Source: Roseovarius litorisediminis | Lineage (GTDB): Bacteria; Pseudomonadota; Alphaproteobacteria; Rhodobacterales; Rhodobacteraceae | Reading direction: 5' to 3' | Length of the DNA stretch: 55,053 nucleotides | Assembly: GCF_900172295.1 (NCBI RefSeq) | Contig: NZ_FWFL01000014.1 | Span: 1 to 55,053, forward strand | Part shown: positions 8,200-17,776 of the stretch, one piece after another | Numbering within the stretch: the first letter of the stretch is position 1 | Layout of the letters: the number at the start of each line of letters is the position of its first letter | Program-made: the position numbers and the translations under genes | The notes under the pieces: generated by a model | Database searches by the model: none | What the model was told of the DNA's origin: nothing | What the model saw: only the letters and a program-made list of their open reading frames with translations

Positions 8200-8637
8200 T
8201 TGCGTAAGCGACACAACGTATGAGGCCCGGTCAATGGGCCTTATGCCGCAGCTTTGCGTCATCGCGGCAGAACCAGGGTTATCGGCGACAGCAAATCCCA
8301 TGATCCGGTTTGCCCCCCAGCTCGTTCAGCGTGCTGTGGATGAGTTCAGCGGTGATGCGTTTGCCTAATCCCTTGCCACGCTGCGCCGGGTCGGTGGCAT
8401 CACACCTATCCACCCGAAATCCGCCAGCGGAGAGAACCGGTTTTGCAGCATGCCGACAAAACCCATGGTCGCAATGCCACCGTACGCATCCCGGATCAGC
8501 AACGAAAGCGCCGTACATTTCTGCCCGCCCAAAACAGCCGTTGAGAGAGGTGCCATATCCTGATCCGCCAGCTTGGCCTGCATTTCGGTCAGGGCATTCT
8601 GCCGGTCAGACAGGCCCCCGGTGTTTGCATGATCCAC
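8200..8637 (-). pseudogene. GNAT-family N-acetyltransferase, broken by frameshifts
   Basis: Three pieces in different frames join into one GNAT protein. The first, from GTG 8637, gives an N-terminal half ending FSPLADFGWIGV. The second carries the acetyl-CoA loop motif ATDPAQRGKGLGKRI and a helix AELIHSTLNELG. The third (from about 8300) carries VADNPGSAAMTQSCGIRPI, like the usual C-terminal DNxxxxxMxxxCGF segment. Shifts are needed near 8400-8425 and near 8285-8300. A single ordinary GNAT of about 140 aa would result. Two shifts make sequencing error less likely than decay. The right-hand limit is clear, the left one approximate. Confidence 0.7.
8223..8241 (+). terminator. Weak hairpin after the secreted AOC-like gene
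   Basis: AGGCCC (8223-8228) pairs with GGGCCT (8236-8241) across a 7-base loop, about 47 bp after the stop at 8176. There is no long T run, so it may be a weak terminator or simply lie inside the decayed GNAT gene. Confidence 0.25.
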
Positions 8638-8793
8638 GGCGTCAGACGGTCAGAGTTTCCTGTTGGCGCTGCTGTTTCTTGGTTCCGTAATATCGGCCCA
8701 TAACTCAGATCTCATTTGCTACTTAAATCCGGTTTGTAATGCGTATCACACAGAATCCTTGAAGTCTTGCAGCCGCAGGCGTAGATCAACCCC

Positions 8794-8880
8794 ATGACAC
8801 GGATTTTCGACATGGATGATCGCGCGCGCCTGCCCTGGCGGTTTTTTGGCGCATCGCTGACTGTACTCGCCAGCCTATGA
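8794..8880 (+). CDS. Possible 28-codon small ORF upstream of leuC
   Basis: ATG 8794 to TGA 8880 encodes 28 residues (begins MTRIFDMDDRARLPWR, ends hydrophobic with ASLTVLASL). It ends 54 bp before leuC. It has no obvious ribosome site and is not rich enough in leucine codons to be a classical attenuation leader. Listed only because it fills the gap before leuC in the same direction; it may be chance. Confidence 0.2.
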   Translation: MTRIFDMDDRARLPWRFFGASLTVLASL

Positions 8881-8934
8881 GGCGCGGCCACCCCTGTCAC
8901 ATCTGAAAACCATCCAAAAAACGGGAGAGGACTC

Positions 8935-10341
8935 ATGTCCCCCAAGACACTTTATGATAAAATCTGGGATGCCCATCTGGCCCACGAAGCAGAAGACGGC
9001 ACCTGCCTTTTGTATATCGACCGTCACCTTGTGCACGAGGTGACCAGCCCGCAGGCCTTTGAAGGGCTGCGTATGGCAGGGCGGGATGTGCGCGCGCCGG
9101 ACAAAACCATCGCCGTGCCCGATCACAACGTGCCCACCACGTTGGACAGGGCAAACGCTGCCACCATGACCGAAGACAGCCGCATTCAGGTTGAGGCGCT
9201 TGACAAAAACGCCAAGGAATTCGGCATTCACTATTATCCGGTATCCGATGTGCGGCAGGGTATCGTGCACATCGTGGGGCCCGAACAGGGCTGGACATTG
9301 CCAGGCATGACCGTGGTTTGCGGCGACAGCCATACCGCGACCCATGGCGCCTTTGGCGCACTGGCCCACGGCATCGGCACATCCGAAGTAGAGCATGTTC
9401 TGGCCACGCAGACGCTGATCCAGCGCAAGGGCAAGAACATGAAGGTCGAGATCACCGGCAAGCTTCGCCCCGGTGTGACGGCCAAGGACATCACCCTGAG
9501 CGTGATCGGCGAGACCGGCACGGCGGGCGGCACCGGCTATGTGATCGAATATTGCGGCGAGGCGATTCGTGATCTGAGCATGGAAGGCCGCATGACCGTC
9601 TGCAACATGGCAATCGAAGGCGGCGCCCGCGCGGGCCTGATTGCACCGGACGAAAAGACGTTTGAGTATTGCATGGGCCGCCCCCACGCCCCGAAAGGCG
9701 CGCAATGGGAGGCCGCAATGGCTTGGTGGAAAACGCTTTATTCCGATGATGACGCGCATTGGGACAAGGTAGTAACCCTTAAGGGCGAAGATATTGCCCC
9801 GGTGGTCACATGGGGCACTTCGCCCGAGGATGTGCTACCTATCACCGCAAACGTGCCTGCGGCGTCGGATTTCACCGGCGGCAAGGTGGACGCGGCACAG
9901 CGCAGCCTTGATTACATGGGGCTGACCCCCGGCACACCGCTGAGCGAGGTCGAGATCGACACCGTCTTTATCGGGTCCTGCACCAATGGCCGGATCGAGG
10001 ATTTGCGCGCCGCCGCCGCAATTCTGAAAGGCAAGAAGGTCAAGGAAGGACTGCGCGCCATGATCGTGCCCGGCTCTGGCCTTGTGCGCGCGCAGGCCGA
10101 GGAAGAAGGTCTGGCGGATATCTTCAAGGAGGCCGGGTTCGAATGGCGTCTGGCAGGATGTTCCATGTGTCTGGCGATGAACCCCGATCAGTTGTCACCG
10201 GGTGAGCGTTGCGCAGCCACGTCAAACCGCAACTTTGAAGGCCGTCAGGGCCGCGGAGGCAGGACGCACCTGATGTCGCCCGCCATGGCCGCAGCCGCCG
10301 CTGTAACCGGCAAGCTGACCGATGTACGGGAGATGATGTAA
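8935..10341 (+). CDS. leuC: 3-isopropylmalate dehydratase large subunit
   Basis: 468-residue aconitase-family subunit that, with LeuD, isomerises 2-isopropylmalate to 3-isopropylmalate in leucine synthesis. The [4Fe-4S] ligands are the cysteine of FIGSCTNGR and the two cysteines of [12 protein letters not shown]. The N-terminal DHNVPTT and [12 protein letters not shown] blocks are conserved. Full length for the family. GGGAGAGG 7 bases upstream supports the start. Its stop overlaps the leuD start by one base (TAATG), so translation is coupled. Confidence 0.97.
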   Translation: MSPKTLYDKIWDAHLAHEAEDGTCLLYIDRHLVHEVTSPQAFEGLRMAGRDVRAPDKTIAVPDHNVPTTLDRANAATMTEDSRIQVEALDKNAKEFGIHYYPVSDVRQGIVHIVGPEQGWTLPGMTVVCGDSHTATHGAFGALAHGIGTSEVEHVLATQTLIQRKGKNMKVEITGKLRPGVTAKDITLSVIGETGTAGGTGYVIEYCGEAIRDLSMEGRMTVCNMAIEGGARAGLIAPDEKTFEYCMGRPHAPKGAQWEAAMAWWKTLYSDDDAHWDKVVTLKGEDIAPVVTWGTSPEDVLPITANVPAASDFTGGKVDAAQRSLDYMGLTPGTPLSEVEIDTVFIGSCTNGRIEDLRAAAAILKGKKVKEGLRAMIVPGSGLVRAQAEEEGLADIFKEAGFEWRLAGCSMCLAMNPDQLSPGERCAATSNRNFEGRQGRGGRTHLMSPAMAAAAAVTGKLTDVREMM

Positions 10342-10946
10342 TGGACAAGTTCGACAAACTCAGCGGCATTGCCGCCCCCCTGCCCTTGATCAACATCGAC
10401 ACCGATATGATCATCCCAAAGCAGTTTCTGAAAACCATCAAACGCTCGGGGTTGGGTGTGAACCTGTTTGACGAAATGCGTTATGATGATGACGGCAATG
10501 AAATTCCCGATTTCGTGTTGAACAAGCCACAATATCGTGAAGCCGAAATTCTGGTCGCGGGCGATAATTTTGGCTGCGGATCAAGCCGCGAGCATGCGCC
10601 ATGGGCGATCAAGGATTTCGGCATCCGCTGTGTCATCGCGCCCAGCTTTGCCGATATCTTTTACAACAACTGCTTCAAGAACGGCATCCTGCCCATCGCC
10701 CTGCCAAAAGAGCAGGTAGATGTGTTGATGAAGGACGCGGAAAAGGGTTCGAACGCTAGGATCGAAGTGGATCTTGAGGCGCAGACGATCACCAGCTCGG
10801 ATGGTGAAGTTTTCAGTTTCGAGGTCGATCCGTTCAAAAAGCACTGTCTCATGGAGGGGTTGGATGACATCGGCCTGACCATGGCCAAAGCCGAGTCTAT
10901 TGACAGCTTTGAAGCGAAGGCACGCCAGGAACGCCCCTGGGTCTGA
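10341..10946 (+). CDS. leuD: 3-isopropylmalate dehydratase small subunit
   Basis: 201-residue swivel-domain partner of LeuC. Family motifs are [15 protein letters not shown] at 18-32 and the signature [16 protein letters not shown] at about 73-88. Length is normal. Its start overlaps the last base of the leuC stop. A hairpin at 10972-11000 follows the stop, consistent with leuCD being a unit. Confidence 0.97.
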   Translation: MDKFDKLSGIAAPLPLINIDTDMIIPKQFLKTIKRSGLGVNLFDEMRYDDDGNEIPDFVLNKPQYREAEILVAGDNFGCGSSREHAPWAIKDFGIRCVIAPSFADIFYNNCFKNGILPIALPKEQVDVLMKDAEKGSNARIEVDLEAQTITSSDGEVFSFEVDPFKKHCLMEGLDDIGLTMAKAESIDSFEAKARQERPWV

Positions 10947-10971
10947 GGGCGATTTCCCCTTTAAAACGTGC

Positions 10972-11010
10972 ATTGCCGCATGCTTATTGCATGCGGCAAT
11001 TGTATTTTGT
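10972..11010 (+). terminator. Hairpin after leuD
   Basis: Perfect 12-bp arms ATTGCCGCATGC (10972-10983) and GCATGCGGCAAT (10989-11000) with loop TTATT, followed by the T-rich TGTATTTTG. It begins 26 bp after the leuD stop. Probable rho-independent terminator; the T run is broken, so strength is uncertain. The rest of the gap to 11316 shows nothing I can name. Confidence 0.65.
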
Positions 11011-11316
11011 ACAACCTCTAAATGTACTTTTTTTACCCACCGAGCCACGCTTGTAGCCCGAAAATACGAAACCGCAAGATGTTGTGGCACCCAACAAGGT
11101 TGCCTAATTTCTGTACCAAAAATGATGTATTCCCGCACCAGTCGCATCATCAATTAGCCCTAAACTTAACGTCTTGTTAACCAACATCTTGAGCCGCATA
11201 CCGAAAGAAGGCACACATTGGATAATACAGAGGCAAACCGCCAAGGGGCGCGGACTCAAGTTGGAACAATGGCGCGGCATCGTACTGCGGCAGACCAGTT
11301 TGAAGGGAAACGGGCA

Positions 11317-12162
11317 GTGATTTCACAGCTGACAAGCGCATTGAGTCGCGCACTATTAGTCGCGTTGCTGATTGCAACGCCGTCTTTGCTTTTGCCGTCA
11401 ACCGAAGCAGATACAGCCCAAGTAGTTGTTGTTCTGGCCTTTCTAGCCTCTGTCATGACCTTCATCGAGTATTACGGCCGCTATCCCAGCATCATCGAGT
11501 TTCGCTTTGCCCCACCTTTCAACCGGCTGAAGTTCATTGGTCTGGCGGCAACAGTTATCCTGCTGTCACTGATCTGCCGTGGTAAAACCGACCCCACCGG
11601 TCTGACCGTTTTGCTGACCAATCTGGGCACCGGCCTGGGTGAGGCAATTGATTTCCCCTATTCACCGGTGCGCCTTGTTGTGCTGATGATGCCCGCAGAC
11701 GCCGATCTTGAACTTGTGTCGCTGGTCAGGACCTCTGCCGGTATTTCGTACATGGTTTCGCTGCTGATGATGTTCGTTTTCCTGACATTGGTGCGCATCT
11801 TTGGCTGGCCTGCCCGTAACGGCGCATTCAATGTATGGGTCAATCTGCCCCTGTTTGATCCTACCGGTGGCGGTGATGTACTGCACCGTCTGAAAAGAGA
11901 TGCAGGCCTTAACATTGTGTTAGGAATTTTGCTGCCATTCTTGATACCGGCTGCCGTCAAAGCCGCGTCAACGCTGATTGACCCCATTTCAATCGCAAAC
12001 CCGCAAACCCTGATCTGGACAATGACCGCATGGGCCTTTCTGCCTGCCAGCATGTTGATCCGAGGCATCGCCATGGGCCGCATTGCCGACATGATCGAAG
12101 AAAAGCGTCGCCGCGCCTATGCCCGGGCCGAGGCCGAAGCCGACGGGCTGCAGCGCGCCTGA
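11317..12162 (+). CDS. Multi-pass inner-membrane protein, function unknown
   Basis: About 281 residues from GTG 11317, chosen because AAGGGAAA lies 7 bases upstream; a longer frame begins at TTG 11218 but its first 33 residues are polar and have no ribosome site. At least five hydrophobic helices are visible (e.g. ALLVALLIATPSLLL, VVVVLAFLASVMTFI, FIGLAATVILLSLI, MVSLLMMFVFLTLV, IVLGILLPFLIPAAV), and the C-terminal tail is charged (EEKRRRAYARAEAEA). No known transport motif. It lies between leuD and the EEP-family gene, whose coding start overlaps its stop, so the two are probably co-transcribed. Confidence 0.7.
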   Translation: MISQLTSALSRALLVALLIATPSLLLPSTEADTAQVVVVLAFLASVMTFIEYYGRYPSIIEFRFAPPFNRLKFIGLAATVILLSLICRGKTDPTGLTVLLTNLGTGLGEAIDFPYSPVRLVVLMMPADADLELVSLVRTSAGISYMVSLLMMFVFLTLVRIFGWPARNGAFNVWVNLPLFDPTGGGDVLHRLKRDAGLNIVLGILLPFLIPAAVKAASTLIDPISIANPQTLIWTMTAWAFLPASMLIRGIAMGRIADMIEEKRRRAYARAEAEADGLQRA

Positions 12163-13232
12163 TCCCATACCTTGCGGCACTTCTGTTACTCGCCGCGCCG
12201 GTGTTTGCCGAAACATTTCGAATAGCAACTTACAACACCGGGCTGTCACGTGACGGGCCCGGTTTACTGTTGCGTGATATCCTGAAAGGCGATGATCCAC
12301 AGCTGACTGCCTTTCGCAAGGTCGTGGCGCAGGTCGCGCCGGATATTCTGGCACTGCAGGATGTAGACTACGATCTTGGACTGACCACCCTGACGGCCCT
12401 GCGCGATATGATCAGGGCAGACGGCCCTGATTATCCGCATCTCTTTGCCCGCCGCCCGAACTCGGGATTGGAAACAGGGTTGGACATGGATGGCGACGGC
12501 CGGCTGGGACAGGGTCGGGATGCGCAGGGGTTCGGCCTGTTTGCAGGTCAGGGCGGTATGGCGATCCTGTCGCGGTTTCCTTTTGATCCCGACAAGGCAC
12601 AGGACTTTGGCACCTTCTTATGGAAGGACCTTCCAGGTGCAATCATGCCCATTGTGGATGGCACCCCCTTCCCTTCTGCCGAAGCCGCAGAGGTTCAAAG
12701 GCTTTCATCGGTTGCCCATTGGGTGGTGCCCGTGATCCTGCCGCAAGGCCGGATCGACCTGCTGGCCTTTCATGCCTCGCCGCCGGTATTTGACGGACCA
12801 GAGGATTTGAACGGGCGGCGGAACCATGATGAGATCCGGTTCTGGCAACTTTTTCTGGATGGCCAGATCGGGGAGGCCCCGACAGGTGCTTTTGTGTTGC
12901 TGGGTGATGCCAACCTTGATCCGCACGACAGCGATGGGCGCAACAAGGTCATGCGCAACCTGCTGGCGGACCCGCGCCTGCAGGATCCGCGCCCCCTGCG
13001 CCCCGGCGTGGTGGCGCAGGACGCGGGCCAAGTCGGCGACCCAAGGCTGGATACCGTGGCCTGGCCCAAGCCTGATCCGGGCCATCTGCGGGTGGACTAC
13101 GTCTTGCCCGCTGCCGGGTTGAAGCTACGCGGCAGCGGGGTTTACTGGCCGCCAGACAATACGCCCGAAGCGGAAGTGGTCAATGCGGCCAACCATCATC
13201 GGATGGTCTGGGTTGATCTTGTCATCGACTGA
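12159..13232 (+). CDS. Secreted endonuclease/exonuclease/phosphatase (EEP) family protein
   Basis: About 357 residues. EEP hallmarks in order are RIATYNTG near 21, PDILALQDVDYD, GGMAILSRFPF, HASPPVF, the LLGDANLDP metal/catalytic block near 250, and VDYVLP plus NHHRMVWVDL at the end (final histidine). A hydrophobic leader (LIPYLAALLLLAAPVFA) indicates export. The start is odd: the only in-frame ATG upstream is at 12030, deep inside the preceding gene, and no GTG/TTG lies near the leader. CTG at 12159 would overlap the upstream stop as CTGA. Substrate (nucleic acid or phospho-ester) is unknown. Confidence 0.82.
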   Translation: MIPYLAALLLLAAPVFAETFRIATYNTGLSRDGPGLLLRDILKGDDPQLTAFRKVVAQVAPDILALQDVDYDLGLTTLTALRDMIRADGPDYPHLFARRPNSGLETGLDMDGDGRLGQGRDAQGFGLFAGQGGMAILSRFPFDPDKAQDFGTFLWKDLPGAIMPIVDGTPFPSAEAAEVQRLSSVAHWVVPVILPQGRIDLLAFHASPPVFDGPEDLNGRRNHDEIRFWQLFLDGQIGEAPTGAFVLLGDANLDPHDSDGRNKVMRNLLADPRLQDPRPLRPGVVAQDAGQVGDPRLDTVAWPKPDPGHLRVDYVLPAAGLKLRGSGVYWPPDNTPEAEVVNAANHHRMVWVDLVID

Positions 13233-13511
13233 CGCTGCCTGCATCTTTTGTGGCGCAGACCAAGCTAGGGGGCTGCCGCAATTTTCAGAGCCTCCTCGAC
13301 CGGGGTTGCTGGCAGACGGGGCACATGAACCGAGCCGGGATAGATCAGCCAACCCGTCTGGCTGGCCACGCATCAGGCATTGGGCCAAGCACTGCGGATC
13401 GCGCGGGTCTGGAATGGGTTGACCGAGGGGTTGAAACCCAACCTTTCTTGACCATCGCGGGGCTTCGGGATAGGCGAGTGCCAGCAATTTACACAGCAAG
13501 GACACGCCGCC

Positions 13512-14618
13512 ATGAGCAACCCATCGCTTCTTATTCTGCCCGGTGACGGGATCGGCCCCGAAGTCATGGCCGAAGTCGTCAGGATCATTGACTGGTTCGG
13601 TGCAAAACGCGGTCTGAAATTTGATGTCAGCGAGGACCTGGTGGGCGGGGCAGCTTATGACAAGCATGGCGTGCCGCTGCATGATGACACGATGGCTAAG
13701 GCGCAAGAGGTTGACGCGGTTCTTTTGGGTGCCGTCGGTGGCCCGGCCTATGACAACCTTGATTTCAGCGTGAAACCAGAGCGCGGCCTGCTGCGCCTGC
13801 GCAAGGAAATGGATCTGTTCGCCAACCTGCGTCCGGCCCAGTGTTTTGACGCTTTGGCCGATTTTTCCTCGCTGAAAAAGGATATCGTGGCCGGTCTTGA
13901 TATCATGATCGTGCGCGAACTTACCTCGGGCGTCTATTTCGGCGAGCCGCGCGGCATTTTCAATGAGGGCAACGAGCGGGTGGGCATCAACACCCAACGC
14001 TATACCGAATCCGAGATTGACCGGATCGCCCGCGCCGCGTTCGAGCTGGCGCGCAAGCGCGGCAACAAGGTCTGTTCGATGGAAAAGGCCAACGTGATGG
14101 AATCCGGCATTCTGTGGCGCGAAGTGGTGCAGAAGGTGCACGACGAGGATTATGCCGATGTCGAGCTGAGCCATATGTATGCCGACAACGGCGCGATGCA
14201 GCTTGTGCGCGAGCCCAAACAGTTTGACGTGATCGTCACCGACAACCTGTTTGGCGATATCCTGTCGGATTGCGCGGCAATGCTGACCGGCTCGCTTGGC
14301 ATGCTGCCCTCGGCCAGCCTTGGCGCGCCGATGGCCAATGGTCGCCCCAAGGCGATGTACGAGCCGGTGCATGGTTCGGCCCCCGACATCACCGGTCAGG
14401 GCAAGGCCAATCCGATCGCCTGCATCCTGAGTTTTGCCATGGCGTTGCGCTATAGCTTTGATCAGGGAGAAGAGGCGACACGGGTTGAAAATGCCGTGGA
14501 AAAAGTGCTGGCCGATGGGCTGCGCACCGCCGACCTGCTGGGCAATGATGGCGAAACGCCGATCTCGACCACCGAGATGGGCGATGCCATCATCGCGGCA
14601 CTTGACGCCAGTCTCTGA
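13512..14618 (+). CDS. leuB: 3-isopropylmalate dehydrogenase
   Basis: 368-residue NAD-dependent decarboxylating dehydrogenase of leucine synthesis. The start [15 protein letters not shown], the substrate loop [12 protein letters not shown], the tyrosine/lysine blocks ([19 protein letters not shown]), the metal-binding [10 protein letters not shown] and the NAD-loop [10 protein letters not shown] are all present and in order. Full length. It lies 2.5 kb from leuCD with two unrelated genes between, and is followed by a clear terminator. Confidence 0.97.
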   Translation: MSNPSLLILPGDGIGPEVMAEVVRIIDWFGAKRGLKFDVSEDLVGGAAYDKHGVPLHDDTMAKAQEVDAVLLGAVGGPAYDNLDFSVKPERGLLRLRKEMDLFANLRPAQCFDALADFSSLKKDIVAGLDIMIVRELTSGVYFGEPRGIFNEGNERVGINTQRYTESEIDRIARAAFELARKRGNKVCSMEKANVMESGILWREVVQKVHDEDYADVELSHMYADNGAMQLVREPKQFDVIVTDNLFGDILSDCAAMLTGSLGMLPSASLGAPMANGRPKAMYEPVHGSAPDITGQGKANPIACILSFAMALRYSFDQGEEATRVENAVEKVLADGLRTADLLGNDGETPISTTEMGDAIIAALDASL

Positions 14619-14643
14619 GCATTACGACTCTTAAGACGAAAGG

Positions 14644-14678
14644 AAGGCCCGCCAATTGTGCGGGCCTTTTTCATTTTA
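14644..14678 (+). terminator. Rho-independent terminator after leuB
   Basis: Arms AAGGCCCGC (14644-14652) and GCGGGCCTT (14660-14668) with loop CAATTGT, followed by TTTCATTTT. It begins 26 bp after the leuB stop. Confidence 0.9.
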
Positions 14679-14762
14679 GGGGGCCATCAACGCAAGCCGG
14701 GCGGGCCGACAATCACCCGGCGCCTGCGGCTTGAGTCCGGGTGGCGCCAGAGCCCTGCAAGC

Positions 14763-16283
14763 CTAGAAGAACCCAAGCTTGTTGGGGTTATAGCTGACCA
14801 GCATGTTCTTGGTCTGCTGATAGTGGTCCAGCATCATCTTGTGGTTCTCGCGCCCGATGCCCGACTGTTTGTAACCGCCAAAGGCCGCATGCGCCGGATA
14901 GGCGTGATAGTTGTTGACCCAGACACGCCCCGCCTCGACCGCGCGACCAAAGCGGTAGCAAGTATTGGCATCGCGGCTCCAGACACCGGCACCAAGGCCG
15001 TACATCGTGTCATTGGCAATCGCGAGCGCCTCGGCCTCATCCTTGAAGGTGGTGACCGATACGACCGGGCCAAAGATTTCCTCCTGGAAGACGCGCATCT
15101 TGTTGTGCCCCTTCAGGATCGTCGGCTGAACGTAGTATCCGCCCGCCAGATCGCCGTTAAAGCGCGCCGCATCGCCGCCCACAAGCACCTCGGCCCCCTC
15201 TTCGACGCCGATGGTCAGATAGGACATGATCTTGTCCTGCTGTTCGGCACTCGCCTGTGCGCCGACCATGGTTTCGGGGTCGCGCGGGTCGCCCTGTTTG
15301 ATCGCCTTCACCCGCTCGATGCAGCGCTCGATGAAGGCCTCATAGATGTCCTCCTGGATCAACGCGCGGCTGGGACAGGTGCACACCTCGCCCTGATTGA
15401 AGGCAAAGAGCACAAAACCCTCGATCGCCTTGTCCAGAAACGCGTCATCCTTGGCCATCACGTCCGAGAAAAAGATGTTCGGGCTTTTACCGCCCAGTTC
15501 AAGCGTGACCGGGATCAGGTTTTCGGTCGCCGCCTGCATGATCTTGCGGCCGGTTGCGGTTGATCCGGTAAAGGCGATCTTGGCGATGCGCGACGATTTG
15601 GCAAGCGGCGCGCCAACCTCGGCGCCCATGCCGTTGACGATGTTCAACACGCCCGCAGGCAGCAAATCAGCAATCAGCTCGGCCAGGACCATGATCGCGG
15701 CAGGCGTCTGTTCGGCCGGTTTCATCACGATGCAATTGCCAGCCGCCAGGGCCGGGGCAAGCTTCCATGCCGCCATCAGGATCGAAAAGTTCCATGGGAT
15801 GATCTGGCCAACCACGCCAAGCGGTTCGTGGAAATGATAGGCGACCGTGTCATTGTCGATCTCGGACATGCTGCCCTCTTGCCCGCGCAAAACGCCGGCG
15901 AAATAGCGGAAGTGATCCACCGCCAGCGGGATATCGGCGGCGCGCGTCTCTCGGATCGGCTTGCCGTTGTCCCAGGTCTCGGCCTGCGCCAGCAGTTCAA
16001 GATTGGACTCAAGCACATCGGCGATCTTGAGCAGGGTGTTCGAGCGCTCGGTCGCGGATGTGCGCCCCCAGGCCTCGCGGGCGCCATGCGCGGCGTCAAG
16101 CGCCAGTTCGACATCCATCGCATCAGAGCGCGCAACAGAACAGACGGTTTCGCCGCTGATCGGCGTGATATTGTCAAAATAGCGCCCGTTGACGGGGGGT
16201 ACGAATGTGCCCCCGATGAAGTTGTCATAACGGGTCTTGAACGGCGAGGCATGTTGCCCGGCCACTTGGGTCATTTCATTCAT
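14763..16283 (-). CDS. NAD-dependent aldehyde dehydrogenase, AcoD/ExaC type
   Basis: 506-residue ALDH oxidising an aldehyde (acetaldehyde-type in characterised relatives) to the acid. Catalytic residues are N165 in PWNFS, E262 in LELGG and C301 in [11 protein letters not shown]. The C-terminal [10 protein letters not shown] block is present. Start at 16283 follows CCGGAGGAAACC; the open frame upstream to 16367 lacks a ribosome site. It lies just downstream of, and in the same direction as, an AcoR-like regulator, the usual pairing for acetoin/ethanol aldehyde oxidation. Exact substrate unknown. Confidence 0.92.
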   Translation of the reverse strand: MNEMTQVAGQHASPFKTRYDNFIGGTFVPPVNGRYFDNITPISGETVCSVARSDAMDVELALDAAHGAREAWGRTSATERSNTLLKIADVLESNLELLAQAETWDNGKPIRETRAADIPLAVDHFRYFAGVLRGQEGSMSEIDNDTVAYHFHEPLGVVGQIIPWNFSILMAAWKLAPALAAGNCIVMKPAEQTPAAIMVLAELIADLLPAGVLNIVNGMGAEVGAPLAKSSRIAKIAFTGSTATGRKIMQAATENLIPVTLELGGKSPNIFFSDVMAKDDAFLDKAIEGFVLFAFNQGEVCTCPSRALIQEDIYEAFIERCIERVKAIKQGDPRDPETMVGAQASAEQQDKIMSYLTIGVEEGAEVLVGGDAARFNGDLAGGYYVQPTILKGHNKMRVFQEEIFGPVVSVTTFKDEAEALAIANDTMYGLGAGVWSRDANTCYRFGRAVEAGRVWVNNYHAYPAHAAFGGYKQSGIGRENHKMMLDHYQQTKNMLVSYNPNKLGFF

Positions 16284-16384
16284 GGTGGTTTCCTCCGGTT
16301 GCACCCGGTCCTCCGCCGGGAATGCCGCAAACCTGCGCTTTGGAGGGTGCCCTGTCAGCCCAGGCACCGGGGACGACCCGGCGC

Positions 16385-16408
16385 ACCTGTCTCAGGGCTG
16401 AGACAGGT
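16385..16408. promoter_or_regulatory. Perfect 11-bp inverted repeat between regulator and aldehyde dehydrogenase
   Basis: ACCTGTCTCAG (16385-16395), GG, CTGAGACAGGT (16398-16408). It starts at the last base of the regulator's stop and lies about 100 bp upstream of the aldehyde dehydrogenase start. There is no T run, and the core TGTCTC...GAGACA has the look of an operator or upstream activator site for a Fis-type HTH dimer. It could instead be an mRNA hairpin ending the regulator transcript. Confidence 0.55.
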
Positions 16409-17382
16409 CAGGCGGTGTTTTCGCTCAGGCCAAGCCGTTTCATGCGGCGATAGAGCGTCGCGCGCCCGATGCCGAGCGCGCGTGCCGCCGCAGAGACATT
16501 GCCGCCCGCCCGCGCAAGGGCGCGAATCACAGCCGCGCGTTCGGCGCGTTCAAACCCGCGCGGGCCATCCTCGCGGCCAAAGATATCAGAGGCGGGCACG
16601 GCGGTGATCGGCCCGGTCGCCCCAAGCCCGAATGCCTTGCGTGCGCCGCGCGTGGCACCGATTACAATGTCATCGGCATCCACCGCCAAAAGCATCGCCA
16701 CCTCGGAATCGTCGTGATCGGCAAAGACGATCCGTGCGCGCGGAAAGGCGGCGCGGAAATTATCCGCCTCGATCTGGCGCGCGGTCTGGGCCACAGTTGC
16801 GGCAATCAGCCGGTTGAAGCCCTCGGTCTGGTCCGAGCGGGCCGAAGATACGTCAAGCGCCGCCACGATCTGACCATCGGCGCCATAGATCGGTGCATCC
16901 ATACAGCTCATGGCGGTGTTGCGGGCCAGAAAATGTTCGTCACGGTGGATGATCACCCGGCGATCCTCGGCGATGCAGGTGCCGATGCCGTTGGTGCCCT
17001 CTGCCGCCTCGGACCAAACCGCGCCCTGCCACAGGCCCCAGCTTTGGAAAATATCAGCGTCGCCTTCGCCACAGCGCTGATCCAGCACCACGCCCTGCGC
17101 ATCGGTCAGCAGCACCGCACAGCCCGATTGCCCCAACAGGCCGAAAAGCTGATCAAGCTTGGGCGCGGCCACCTGAAGGAACTGTTCCATCCCGGCGCGG
17201 CGCGTGGCCAGATCACGGGCATCCACCCTCTCGGGCGCGCGGCGCTCGGCCGGGTCAAGCCCGTGCTTGACCATCGAACGGCGCCACGACGCCGCTATAC
17301 GCGAACGGGCCGGCGCCGAGGCCGATTGCGACTCTTCCAGTACCTTGTCGACATGGTGGCGATGATTTGGGGCGATGGTCAT
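16408..17382 (-). CDS. GAF-domain regulator with Fis-type HTH, AcoR-like but without AAA+ domain
   Basis: 324 residues from ATG 17382 (AAAGGAA just upstream). The N-terminal region has the ASWRRSMVKHGLDP block typical of AcoR-type activators. A GAF sensor follows (about 60-215; EGTNGIGTCIAEDR). The C-terminus carries the HTH_8/Fis motif (GGNVSAAARALGIGRATLYRRMKRL). The sigma-54-interacting AAA+ domain (GAFTGA, Walker A) that AcoR has between these is absent; a short unassigned segment fills its place. It should therefore act as a sigma-70-type activator or repressor, most likely of the aldehyde dehydrogenase. Confidence 0.85.
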   Translation of the reverse strand: MTIAPNHRHHVDKVLEESQSASAPARSRIAASWRRSMVKHGLDPAERRAPERVDARDLATRRAGMEQFLQVAAPKLDQLFGLLGQSGCAVLLTDAQGVVLDQRCGEGDADIFQSWGLWQGAVWSEAAEGTNGIGTCIAEDRRVIIHRDEHFLARNTAMSCMDAPIYGADGQIVAALDVSSARSDQTEGFNRLIAATVAQTARQIEADNFRAAFPRARIVFADHDDSEVAMLLAVDADDIVIGATRGARKAFGLGATGPITAVPASDIFGREDGPRGFERAERAAVIRALARAGGNVSAAARALGIGRATLYRRMKRLGLSENTA

Positions 17383-17539
17383 TTCCTTTCGAAACGCGAT
17401 GGGGCGCGCGATCTGTTTTGCGACACGCGAAGAATACCCTGCACGCACCATAGCCTGTCAATGACACTTTAGGACCAGTTTACCATCCAAAACCCGCTTG
17501 CAAAGCCACGCCACCGCGTATAATCGCCTTTCTCACGGT

Positions 17540-17616
17540 CGGGCTGTAGCGCAGCCTGGTAGCGCACCTGCTTCGGGAGCAGGGGGTCGGAGGTTCGAAT
17601 CCTCTCAGCCCGACCA
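17540..17616 (+). tRNA. tRNA-Pro (CGG)
   Basis: 77 nt including an encoded CCA. The acceptor stem CGGGCTG pairs with CAGCCCG (discriminator A). The anticodon stem CCTGC/GCAGG encloses the loop TTCGGGA with anticodon CGG. The T-loop GGTTCGAATCC is standard. Confidence 0.97.
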
Positions 17617-17776
17617 GAATTTCCTGTTACATACCCACACCACAAACGTTGCTCTTTGCCACGAGGCGCGTGAGGCAGAGATAGACGTCTGACCAGACGT
17701 GGCATACTGCCCGCTGCTTTGCTTCACAGATTAGACTGCGGGGCCTTCAGGGCGCTTGTGAAAAAATCATGGGGTC

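Noticed and set aside
8875..9759. 294-codon open frame antisense to leuC
   Set aside because: leuC is certain; the reverse frame is GC-bias shadow with no ribosome site or domain.
13125..14372. 415-codon open frame antisense to leuB
   Set aside because: Lies opposite a clear leuB; composition is histidine/arginine-rich shadow text.
16284..16384. Sigma-54 (-24/-12) promoter for the aldehyde dehydrogenase
   Set aside because: No GG-N10-GC pair found on the minus strand; spacing was 11 or 12 where similar letters occur.
17658..17705. Imperfect inverted repeat after tRNA-Pro (TGCCACG...CGTGGCA with inner ACGTCT-GACC-AGACGT)
   Set aside because: Could be an attachment-site trace or hairpin, but there is no integrase or repeated tRNA end nearby to support it.
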